Assembly: GCA_016199985.1 (NCBI GenBank)
Contig: JACQFQ010000058.1
Span: forward strand, 1 to 64,000
DNA: 64,000 nucleotides
From: Verrucomicrobiota bacterium
Lineage (GTDB): Bacteria; Verrucomicrobiota; Verrucomicrobiia; Limisphaerales; UBA11320
Direction of reading: 5' to 3'
Part shown: piece after piece, positions 1 through 7,171 of the stretch
Layout of the letters: each line of letters begins with the position of its first letter
Numbering within the stretch: the first letter of the stretch is position 1
Translations under genes and position numbers: made by a program
Notes under the pieces: generated by a model
Told to the model about the DNA's origin: nothing
The model's database searches: none
The model's input: only the letters and a program-made list of their open reading frames with translations

Positions 1-174
1 ACCGAAGATCACGGCGGCAAGGACAGTGGCTTTGGCGCCGCCCGTGTAGTGGCGACCTTTGAGGTTCAAAACACCTCTATCAACAACTTGCAATATTTCG
101 CATCGCCAGTAGCGGAAGTCGGGTTAGCACAGTCCTCGAGTGTGGATTACAACGAAGCTTATGCGTGGGATTGA
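1..174 (+). CDS. C-terminal fragment of an unidentified protein
   Basis: The first frame is open from base 1 to a TGA at 172-174 (57 codons), while the other two forward frames close within about 60 bases. The fragment is rich in Ser, Asn and Ala and reads like a folded or secreted C-terminus, ending in aromatic and acidic residues (AYAWD). The gene would begin before the window. No family is recognised and nothing in the fragment gives a function. Chance openness over 57 codons is possible, so the call is tentative. Confidence 0.4.
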   Translation, partial: TEDHGGKDSGFGAARVVATFEVQNTSINNLQYFASPVAEVGLAQSSSVDYNEAYAWD

Positions 175-221
175 AGGATGGGGTGGGCTTTCAGCCCTTG
201 GCAGTATCGCAGAACATTCCC

Positions 222-401
222 ATGCCGGAGCCTTCCGGAAAGCAGGACGAGGAGAAGAAGCGGGATCGGGCTTACGATCCGCTTCAACGTTGGCGTCATA
301 TCCAGGGAACAATCACCTGGGCCGAATCAAACATGGCACCGCATCTCCGACGTAACCGGCCCCGAGTTCCCAAGCAGATCCCCCATCACTTCAGCATTTG
401 A
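222..401 (+). CDS. small charged hypothetical protein (59 aa)
   Basis: This is a short open frame starting at ATG 222. The N-terminal third is strongly charged (KQDEEKKRDR), followed by a Trp-containing stretch (LQRWRHIQGTITWAE) and a basic Arg/Pro-rich end. Composition and use of GAG/AAG/CAG look more protein-like than the overlapping frames. No Shine-Dalgarno sequence is visible and no family is recognised. It could equally be the remnant of a longer decayed gene, since the surrounding 1.3 kb is poor in coding sequence. Confidence 0.35.
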   Translation: MPEPSGKQDEEKKRDRAYDPLQRWRHIQGTITWAESNMAPHLRRNRPRVPKQIPHHFSI

Positions 402-618
402 GCATGATAACGTCCTTCATCAGGCACATGGGCGAGGGGCAGGGGAATGGGGAAAGTTGCCAGTCGCAGAAAACTCTAAGGCCAGACAGAGAGCGAAATC
501 TCGCTAGCTGAGCTCGAGAGAAAACTGCAATGCGCAACATGTGGCCAGCCACCCGGTTCTTGTGCACGCCAGACTACTGACGACACATGAAGACTCGATA
601 GACATGAAGACGAGCTCC

Positions 619-873
619 CTATCGCACACGAGCACTGGTTAGTGCCGCGCGTCTCCAAGCACGGCACTGGAATCCAAGGATAATGAAAAGACCTGCGAGA
701 AACAGCGTCTGAAAGCAGGCTGAAAAGAGCTGAGGCTCGGCAAGCTCCAACGCTGGAAGCCGGAGGAATCCGAACATGAGCACCAACCCGGCGACGACGG
801 AACAAACAATCTGGCAGAAGTGTGCCACCACTTTGTCAGAGGCGACTTTCTGCTCGAGCAACTGAGTAATCAT
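619..873 (-). CDS. small two-helix membrane protein (84 aa), hypothetical
   Basis: An ATG at 873 opens a frame of 84 residues with two hydrophobic segments, about residues 20-38 and 50-68, and a basic C-terminal tail (RAWRRAAL). An upstream TTG at 939 would add 22 residues with several Cys. The pattern suggests a hairpin inner-membrane protein with the C-terminus in the cytoplasm. No family was recognised, and neighbouring genes give no functional hint. It stands alone in a gene-poor, lower-GC stretch. Confidence 0.35.
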   Translation of the reverse strand: MITQLLEQKVASDKVVAHFCQIVCSVVAGLVLMFGFLRLPALELAEPQLFSACFQTLFLAGLFIILGFQCRAWRRAALTSARVR

Positions 874-1325
874 AAACTGACATTTCTCTTTGACGTTGAC
901 TGACAAGCCACAAGTACATCTGACCAAACAATCTTTCAAACCTCACGCGACCTGAGTCGCCCACCACACCTGCCAGGACCCAATTACGGGGAATGGCTAA
1001 TGTTCAGCGGGCTGTCAAGTGGGCTCGTCGCAAACTCGACATCTCGGTTCTCCCTCATGAGCTACGTCCCGCTCCTGAACGAGGCCGACCGTAAACTCCC
1101 CATAGCAGGATGACTTCCGCGTCGGAAGTCTCCCCGTTTCGACCACTGGCAATCGTTCAGGAACCCGGCTTTGTCACCCAGAAGCAAAACTGGGGATGAT
1201 TCAGGATCATTAGGGATCAGTATTCTCGCGTCTTGTTTTGAAAATGAGGACTGGAGACAAATGAGGATAACTGCTGGAAAAAGCCCTGTTTCGTTTAGGA
1301 AACTGCTGAGCCAGAAGCAAGAAGG
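874..1325. other. intergenic stretch with nothing recognised
   Basis: About 450 bases between the small membrane protein and the hydrolase gene. Short open frames are present on both strands but have no start signals, domains or convincing codon use. No hairpin terminator, tRNA or repeat was seen. Confidence 0.5.
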
Positions 1326-2153
1326 TCAACGCGATGAAGACCTCGCATGGGCTTTCACAAACTCCACGAGCTCCCGGCATTCGAAGAAGCCGGACCACAT
1401 GTTGTGACCCTGGCCTGGCGGGATGATTAATTGCATCGCGCCACCCAGCGCGGCGTAGCGCTGCTTCAGGAGTCCTGAGTTTTGATCGAGCGGCACGACC
1501 ACATCCTGGTCGCCGTGGATGGCGAAGAGCGGCGTGCCCGCTTTGGCCAATGACTTCAGCCGATCAATCGGATTGTGGTGGGAAAGGCTCGCTTGCAGCT
1601 CATCAGGCTTCATCTCAAACGCGCCCGCCGCCTTCTCGACACCGGGGAAGCTCGCCACGTTGCAGACAGGATAAATGCCGGCGAACGCGGCGACCTTCTC
1701 AGGGTTCTCAACCGCCCAGGCCAAGGTCATCAGGCCGCCCCGACTCCGTCCCAATAACACCGGTTTCGAGGAGTATCCGCGGGCTTGAGTCATCTCGGCG
1801 TGGAACGCGCTGAAGAGTTTGCGCCCGGCCGGGCTGCCGAAAGACTCCCCGACATCAATGCCCGCGATGGCGATCCCCGCGTCCAGAAACTGCTCGAACA
1901 TCCATCGCTCCTCGTTGCCAGGCAGCCCAGGCAATGTGGGCGCGTACCAGACCCAACGCTTCGCGTTCCCGACAGCGCCGGCGCGGGCGGGGATGATGAA
2001 CGCGGCCCGGCCAGCGACAACAATCGCTTGGCCCGAGAGGGGCAAAGCCTTCTGAACCGGGTTGGCGGCTGTGGACGTGGGTTCCGCGGCGAGGGCGGAC
2101 GCGAGAGGAACGAGCTGGAGTCCGGCGATCAGGAATGAGCGAAGTCGCTTCAT
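1326..2153 (-). CDS. secreted alpha/beta hydrolase (esterase/peptidase S9-like)
   Basis: A 275-residue protein with an N-terminal signal peptide (about residues 1-23, basic MKRLR then a hydrophobic core ending ALAAE). The alpha/beta-hydrolase fold is indicated by a nucleophile elbow of the form G-x-S-x-G-G (LLGRSRGGLMT), an acid in the IHGDQDVVVP turn, and a catalytic His in GQGHNMW near the C-terminus, in the family order Ser-Asp-His. It should act outside the cytoplasm on an ester or peptide bond; the substrate cannot be read from the sequence. It is transcribed away from the metallo-beta-lactamase gene, with a divergent gap of about 165 bases. Confidence 0.8.
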   Translation of the reverse strand: MKRLRSFLIAGLQLVPLASALAAEPTSTAANPVQKALPLSGQAIVVAGRAAFIIPARAGAVGNAKRWVWYAPTLPGLPGNEERWMFEQFLDAGIAIAGIDVGESFGSPAGRKLFSAFHAEMTQARGYSSKPVLLGRSRGGLMTLAWAVENPEKVAAFAGIYPVCNVASFPGVEKAAGAFEMKPDELQASLSHHNPIDRLKSLAKAGTPLFAIHGDQDVVVPLDQNSGLLKQRYAALGGAMQLIIPPGQGHNMWSGFFECRELVEFVKAHARSSSR

Positions 2154-2318
2154 AGACGCGCGATGTTCGACAGACTGACGCCAACCTTCAATGCTTCATT
2201 CGTTGAGCTGGCGAAGATCAGGAGCTTGGGGAATCGTTGGATGGCTCGACCCATCGACGAATGACGGGCACGTCAGAGTGGAATTGAATTCAACCCGGCC
2301 CGCGCTACGGTTTCGGCC

Positions 2319-3173
2319 ATGGCCAACCGCCGATTTCTTTCTCGTTTCGCTTTACTGCTGATCGCGTTCGTCGCCGCGGGCGCGACGGGCCGTATTGCCG
2401 CGCAGAGCGACTGGGATGAGCCCTTTCCACCGCACCGCATCGCCGATAATCTCTACTATGTCGGATCGCGCGGACTGGCCTCCTATCTCATTACCACGAG
2501 CAAGGGGAGTATTCTGATCAATTCGAGCTTCGAGCGAACGGTTCCCATCATCCGAGGCAATGTGGAGAAGCTCGGTTTCAAGTTCGCCGATATCAAAATC
2601 CTCCTGGCGAGCCATGCTCACTCGGATCATGTGGCGGGTCATGCGCTGATCAAGGAGATGACGGGCGCGCGCGTCGAAGTGATGGCCGGCGATGCCCAGG
2701 TCATCACCGAGGGCGGCAAGGGGCAATACCTCTACAAGGAGGGATGGAAGCCGTGTCCCGTGGATCGCGTGCTGAAGGACGGCGACAAGGTGACCCTGGG
2801 CGAGGCGACGCTGACGGCGCGCCACACGCCTGGCCATACGCGGGGTTGCACGACGTGGACGCTCCAGGCCGTTGATGGCGGCAAGACCTGGCAGGTTGTC
2901 ATCATTGGGAGCCCCAACGTGAATCCGGGCTACGAGCTGATCACCAACCGCGATTATCCGGAGATCGCCGACGATTACGCGAAGACGTTCCGTCTGCTGA
3001 AGGCGTTGCCCTGCGATATTTTTCTGGGAGCGCATGGCGACTACTACGGGGTGAGAGAAAAGTTTGCCCGGCTCCAGAAGGATCCCAAAACCAATCCTTT
3101 CATCGATCCTGAAGGCTATCGCGCCTACGTGGAGAACCGCTACCAGGCCTTTCGTGAGAAGGCGCGCCGCTAG
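2319..3173 (+). CDS. subclass B3-type metallo-beta-lactamase
   Basis: A 284-residue exported hydrolase with a signal peptide of about 29 residues. It carries the zinc signature H99-A-H101-S-D103-H104, the third-site His173 within the B3-like HTPGHTRG segment, and His239 in LGAHGDYYG, which aligns with the last zinc ligand of subclass B3 enzymes. The GSPNVNPGYEL segment also matches the B3 pattern, where B1/B2 enzymes have a Cys ligand. The predicted role is hydrolysis of beta-lactams in the periplasm with two zinc ions. Related B3-fold proteins in soil bacteria sometimes hydrolyse other lactones or amides, so antibiotic substrate range is an inference. It stands alone on the plus strand. Confidence 0.85.
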   Translation: MANRRFLSRFALLLIAFVAAGATGRIAAQSDWDEPFPPHRIADNLYYVGSRGLASYLITTSKGSILINSSFERTVPIIRGNVEKLGFKFADIKILLASHAHSDHVAGHALIKEMTGARVEVMAGDAQVITEGGKGQYLYKEGWKPCPVDRVLKDGDKVTLGEATLTARHTPGHTRGCTTWTLQAVDGGKTWQVVIIGSPNVNPGYELITNRDYPEIADDYAKTFRLLKALPCDIFLGAHGDYYGVREKFARLQKDPKTNPFIDPEGYRAYVENRYQAFREKARR

Positions 3174-3470
3174 CGGATTTCGAGGGGCCACGCCATGGAC
3201 TCTCGAGCCCGCGCCACTATCACGTCCGGGATATCTGCGGAGCCGCGCAGGAGCATTGCCCGCTCAAGAGCCGCGGTCGATCTACTTGAGCCATCGGAGT
3301 TGGGGAGCGGAGCGGTTCTCATCCTTCCCTCCATTGATTGGGCATCGACATCGATCTTCTTCACTCACGGAGGTCCCAAATGAGGTGATACTTGGGCAAA
3401 TTGCGCGGAGCCAAGGATTGGGGATCAGCACACGTTGGCTTCCAATTCGTCAATGAAAGGCAAATCAACT

Positions 3471-3758
3471 ATGGCTACCTATATCACACTGATCCGCTTT
3501 ACAGAACGCGGTGCGAAGAACATTAAGAAGTCGGCGGCGCGGGCCCGTGAGTTCTGCAAATCTGCCGAAAAACAGGGGGTCAAGGTTCAGGCGCAGTACT
3601 GGACGACCGGCGGTTGCGATGGCGTCCTCATCCTGAGCGCGAATGACGGCAACAAGGTTCTGCGGTGCCTTGCGGGTCTCACAGCCACAGGCAACGTGAA
3701 GACCGAAACCATGTCCGCCTTCGACGCCACGGAGTTCACGGCAATCACGTCGGCTTGA
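3471..3758 (+). CDS. GYD domain-containing protein
   Basis: A 95-residue soluble protein starting at MATYITLIRFTERG. It matches the small GYD family, whose members begin M-x-x-Y-x-x-L and carry a later segment resembling VKVQAQYWTTGGCDGVLIL, where the family usually has a G-x-Y-D motif; here the core reads G-x-C-D-G. The ATG at 3471 is preferred over one at 3435 because the family starts there and an AAAGG lies about 11 bases upstream. The biochemical role of GYD proteins is unknown; the fold is thought to be ferredoxin-like and oligomeric. Confidence 0.75.
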   Translation: MATYITLIRFTERGAKNIKKSAARAREFCKSAEKQGVKVQAQYWTTGGCDGVLILSANDGNKVLRCLAGLTATGNVKTETMSAFDATEFTAITSA

Positions 3759-3769
3759 AAAGCTGGCGA

Positions 3770-3786
3770 CAAAGGATTCTCCTTTG
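3770..3786 (+). terminator. weak hairpin after the GYD gene
   Basis: A 7-bp perfect inverted repeat (CAAAGGA / TCCTTTG) with a 3-base TTC loop begins 12 bases after the stop codon. No T tract follows, so it may be a weak terminator or simply an mRNA 3' end structure. Confidence 0.3.
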
Positions 3787-4333
3787 GACGTAATGCCGTT
3801 TAGAAATCCGGAGTGGCTGAAGCGGCGCGATCCGCCAGTTCAATGCCACAAGGAGGCAGTTGTTGCCTTTTACTTTGAGACGAGGTGTCTCAATGCCCTT
3901 GGGATGCGAACCGCACCAGGCTTCCGGCTGGAGCCTTCAACGATGTGTGTTCGCAACTCGTGCCTTCGGACGTGATTTGTGGTGTGTTGGGATCTTGCGG
4001 CGTGAGGCGGCGACCGCAGCCGATGGTCGCAGGATGTTGCCTCGTTCATTGTGAGATCTTCCACGCGTTCGCTGGATCAAGCTGGCCACGGTGGATCGCG
4101 CCTTCAGCGCTCCGGCATTTTGTTTGTCTTGTTACCTGGAGCGGTGCCCCAGGCTGGGATGGTGTCGGGGCATTGCCCCTCTCGACGAACCGGGAGTCTC
4201 CGTCTCCGTGCGGGGCCGGGAACGCCGGGAACCGGCGGACTTGGAGGTCTCCCCCACGAATGGGATCAGGCTGAGAACCGATGTCTTCTCTCCCTGAACC
4301 TTTTTCAGACAACCCCTGCTCGGGGAACAGGGC
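3787..4333. other. intergenic stretch, possible decayed or dispersed sequence
   Basis: About 550 bases without a supported gene. Open frames in several phases lack start signals and domains. The part around 4130-4190 (a GCCCCAGGCTGGGATGG core) resembles sequence I associate with dispersed intergenic elements of Verrucomicrobia and Planctomycetes, but this is memory-based and unverified. Confidence 0.35.
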
Positions 4334-5185
4334 CTATTCCACCGCCGGCCATGCCGCCGCTTCGCGGACACGTTCCAGGATGACTTCGGGGATATGGGGT
4401 TCGTTGCCGACGCTCGCAGAATACCAGACGCGCTTGCCTTGCTTCTCGGTCGGATTTCTCCAAGTGGGCTGACCGGCCGCCAAACGCTCGCGAACGTTCT
4501 TCTCGGTTTCTCCCAGCATCATCGGGATGTCCTCGTAAGAGTGCAGCCCGTCGCTGATGAAGAACGGGACCATCACCACGTTGCGGGTTTGTGCGATCTG
4601 GTAGCAGTCCTGGATTCGAGGTTGCTCCTCCATGAACACGGCATACACTCCGGCATATTCTCCACGGGCGCGGATGAGCTCCACCTGCCGCTCGATGATC
4701 TTCCTCGAGTTCTCATTGTTGCCCGTGCCGTGTCCGGCGATGAACAGCGTGATGTCGCGAGCGCTGGGCCGATGAGGGAACGGATGTTGGTCGACCACGT
4801 CCTTCGCCCGCGCCAAAAGAACCTCCGTCATGCTGTCGTGGGTGCCCACCGGCTCGCAGTATCGCAGCTCCTGCGCTCCGCGCTTTTGCGCCCGGGCGAA
4901 AGTCGTCTGCCCTTTCGAGCGCAATCCCAGCTCCCGCGGAATGATTTCCTCGGTGAAATAGCCGTCGCTGATGAACAGCGGGACGATGAAAGCCCGCGGC
5001 GAGCGCACGCCGCGGAGCACGGCCGAAATGTTTGGCTCGAGCTTCCAGAAACATTCATGCACCTCGGCGAACAGCCCGCGCGCCCGAAGAGCGTCGGCGT
5101 GTTGATAGGTGGGGGCGCTCGACTCCGCGTTCAACGTGGATCCATGTCCGACGAGGATCAGCGCGGCGTCCGCGAACTCGCTCAT
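4334..5185 (-). CDS. two-domain CbiX-like sirohydrochlorin/cobalt chelatase family protein
   Basis: A 283-residue protein made of two CbiX-type halves. The first opens with ALILVGHGST (His14) and the second with ITLFIAGHGTGNNENS (His152); the GHG His is the metal-chelation residue of the family. Each half also has the P-x-F-I-S-D-G segment (VPLFISDGYF and VPFFISDGLH). The usual role is inserting cobalt or iron into a sirohydrochlorin-type tetrapyrrole. No other cobalamin or sirohaem gene is nearby, so the metal and ring are not assigned. The ATG at 5185 is chosen because MSEF opens the family region and overlaps the upstream gene stop as ATGA, suggesting translational coupling. Confidence 0.75.
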   Translation of the reverse strand: MSEFADAALILVGHGSTLNAESSAPTYQHADALRARGLFAEVHECFWKLEPNISAVLRGVRSPRAFIVPLFISDGYFTEEIIPRELGLRSKGQTTFARAQKRGAQELRYCEPVGTHDSMTEVLLARAKDVVDQHPFPHRPSARDITLFIAGHGTGNNENSRKIIERQVELIRARGEYAGVYAVFMEEQPRIQDCYQIAQTRNVVMVPFFISDGLHSYEDIPMMLGETEKNVRERLAAGQPTWRNPTEKQGKRVWYSASVGNEPHIPEVILERVREAAAWPAVE

Positions 5186-5982
5186 GAATTGTCTCCGTCG
5201 AGGATGCGACCCAGGCCGCCCAGCACCGAGCCTTCCTCCTTGCTGCTTCCCCCCGCGCGCGGTGACGCCGCCACGATGCGGTCGGCCATGCGGCTGATCG
5301 GCAGGGACTGCAGCCAGATCCGTCCTGGGCCGCGCAGCGTGGCGAAGAAAAGTCCTTCGCCGCCGAACAGCGCCGACTTGATCCCGCCGACGTATTGGAT
5401 GTCGAAGTCCACGGTGGGCTGGAAGGCCACGACGCAACCGGTATCAATGCGAAGCAGCTCACCCGGCGCCAAAGTTCGTTCCATCAACGTGCCACCGGCA
5501 TGAACGAAAACCCATCCATCGCCCTCGAGTTTTTCGAGAATGAATCCCTCACCGCCAAAAAGGCCCGCGCCCATTTTCTTCTGGAATGCGATCCCGAGGC
5601 TCACGCCCTTCGCTGCGCAGAGAAAGGAATCCTTTTGGGCGTGCAACACGCCCCCCAATTGCGAGAGGTGAACAGGCACAATTTTGCCAGGGTAGGGCGC
5701 GGCGAAAGCGACCTTCTTCTTTCCGGCGCCATTGTTTTGAAACACCGTTGTGAAGAGGGACTCGCCGGTGATGAGACGCTTGCCGGCGCTCATCAGGGAT
5801 CCCAGGAAGCCGGTCGATTGGGCCGATCCGTCGCCAAAGATGGTTTGCATCCCGATCCCGTCTTCCATGTACATCATCGCGCCCGCTTCCGCGACCGCCG
5901 CCTCCCCTGGATCCAGTTCGATTTCCACGAACTGCATGTCGTCGCCGTATACCTTGTAGTCAATCTCGTGCATTGCATTCAT
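5182..5982 (-). CDS. AIM24 / TIGR00266 family protein
   Basis: About 266 residues of the AIM24 family, a Gly-rich beta-helical or tryptophan-RNA-binding-protein-like fold. Diagnostic segments are AEAGAMMYMEDGI near the N-terminus, TGESLFTTVFQN, LSLG-like repeats and a late GGEGLFFATLRGPG. The family is cytoplasmic and of unknown biochemical function; the mitochondrial homologue affects membrane organisation. The start is 5982 (MNAMHEIDYKV) or 5973; upstream in-frame codons lack family similarity. The C-terminal 40 residues are Gly/Ser-rich and low in complexity. The stop overlaps the start of the CbiX-like gene by 4 bases, so the two are probably co-transcribed. Confidence 0.75.
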   Translation of the reverse strand: MNAMHEIDYKVYGDDMQFVEIELDPGEAAVAEAGAMMYMEDGIGMQTIFGDGSAQSTGFLGSLMSAGKRLITGESLFTTVFQNNGAGKKKVAFAAPYPGKIVPVHLSQLGGVLHAQKDSFLCAAKGVSLGIAFQKKMGAGLFGGEGFILEKLEGDGWVFVHAGGTLMERTLAPGELLRIDTGCVVAFQPTVDFDIQYVGGIKSALFGGEGLFFATLRGPGRIWLQSLPISRMADRIVAASPRAGGSSKEEGSVLGGLGRILDGDNS

Positions 5983-6320
5983 AAGAGTGAAGGAATTTTC
6001 GTCGGGAAGATGGAGGCGGCGAACGAAGTCGGCAAGCCTCAGAAAGCGGGAAATGGATGGAAAGCGGGAGACGACGACAGCGATCCGGACTCCTCCCTCG
6101 GAGCGCCGCATCCCAGCCGGCCCCTTGAGCTGAGAGATTGCAAACGATTGTGGAAGACTTCGACCTCTTCAACCCGGCAATCATCTTTTAACCGCAGAGA
6201 ACGGAAAGAGCGCACAGAGGAACAAGGGGATACCGGCATGTTCTTGTTGCGGTTGGTTCCCGACATCTCCCAGGTTCTTTGGGGTCTCTGGTTGTACGAC
6301 GTGTTGCGGAGTGGAGGGCA
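5983..6320. other. intergenic region between purU and the AIM24 gene
   Basis: About 340 bases with no supported gene. It holds the purine-rich 9-base periodic element listed separately. This stretch should contain the promoter of the AIM24-CbiX pair and the 3' end of the purL-purU transcript. Confidence 0.5.
6189..6224 (+). repeat. degenerate 9-base purine-rich repeat
   Basis: Four imperfect 9-base units in a row: AACCGCAGA, GAACGGAAA, GAGCGCACA, GAGGAACAA. Similar AACCGCAGAGAACGC-type runs are, to my recollection, common between genes in environmental bacteria, where they are often mis-translated as NRRERKER peptides. Confidence 0.4.
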
Positions 6321-7166
6321 CTAAACCTCCTTCACGACGCCCCAATGGACATCCAGGCGCTTTTGGAGGAAGAGCCGGACGCCTTTCACCAACACCTTCG
6401 ATTCGAGCTTCTGTCCCGCCGCAACGATTTGAGGCAGCGTCATGCTGGGACGGATGGTGAAGGAGTCCTGGGCGATGATCGGGCCTTCGTCGAGGTGCAT
6501 CGTGACGAAATGCGCCGTGACCCCCGCGGTTTTGACGCCGCGCTCATAGGCCTGCCGGTACGGCATCGGACCCGGGAAGCTGGGGAGCAGGGAGGGGTGG
6601 ATGTTGATGATCTTGTTTTTGTACCGCCACACGAAGTTCGGAGAGAGAATCTTCATGAACCGCGCGAGCACGATAAAATCGACCTCGTATTCCTCCAGCG
6701 CCTTCAGGGCGGCATCTTCGCCTCGGAGGCGGTCCAGCCAGGGGATGTGGCGGAAGGGGACTCCGGCTTTTTCCGCGAGCGGCCGCAGGTCGGCGTGATT
6801 GCCCACGACAACGACGGGCTTTGCCTTGAGGACGCCTGACTTGAAAGCCGGCAGAAGCGCCGCGAGGCAATGAGGCTCCCGGGTGACGAAAAGGGCGGCG
6901 CGTTGCAACCCCTTGGGCTCCGCGGCGCGAAGACGAATCTCCATGCCGAGATCCTCGCCCAGCCTCTTCAGGCCCGACTTCATGACGCCGGGTTGCCATT
7001 GCGACGATTTCCAGGACGCCTGCAGCACCATGCTGAACTGGCCTCGGGTCACCTGCTCCTCCATCGCCTCGATGTTGGCCCCGGCCTCGAAAAGGAAACT
7101 TGTAATCCGGGCGATGACGCCGGTTCTGTCCCTGCCGATCACGGTGATCGTTGCGAGCTGTTTCAT
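6321..7166 (-). CDS. purU: formyltetrahydrofolate deformylase
   Basis: A 281-residue protein with an N-terminal ACT-like regulatory domain (residues 1-80, ITVIGRDRTGVIARIT) and a C-terminal formyl-transferase domain. The catalytic triad of the formyltransferase fold is visible as Asn188 and His190 in INIHPSLLPSF and Asp226 in LDEGPIIAQ. It hydrolyses 10-formyl-THF to formate and THF, balancing one-carbon pools and supplying formate for PurT-type purine synthesis. The ATG at 7166 gives the normal ACT start (MKQLATITVIG). It begins only 5 bases after the purL stop, so the two are likely one transcript. PurU versus PurN is decided by the ACT domain. Confidence 0.92.
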   Translation of the reverse strand: MKQLATITVIGRDRTGVIARITSFLFEAGANIEAMEEQVTRGQFSMVLQASWKSSQWQPGVMKSGLKRLGEDLGMEIRLRAAEPKGLQRAALFVTREPHCLAALLPAFKSGVLKAKPVVVVGNHADLRPLAEKAGVPFRHIPWLDRLRGEDAALKALEEYEVDFIVLARFMKILSPNFVWRYKNKIINIHPSLLPSFPGPMPYRQAYERGVKTAGVTAHFVTMHLDEGPIIAQDSFTIRPSMTLPQIVAAGQKLESKVLVKGVRLFLQKRLDVHWGVVKEV

Positions 7167-7171
7167 CGTGC

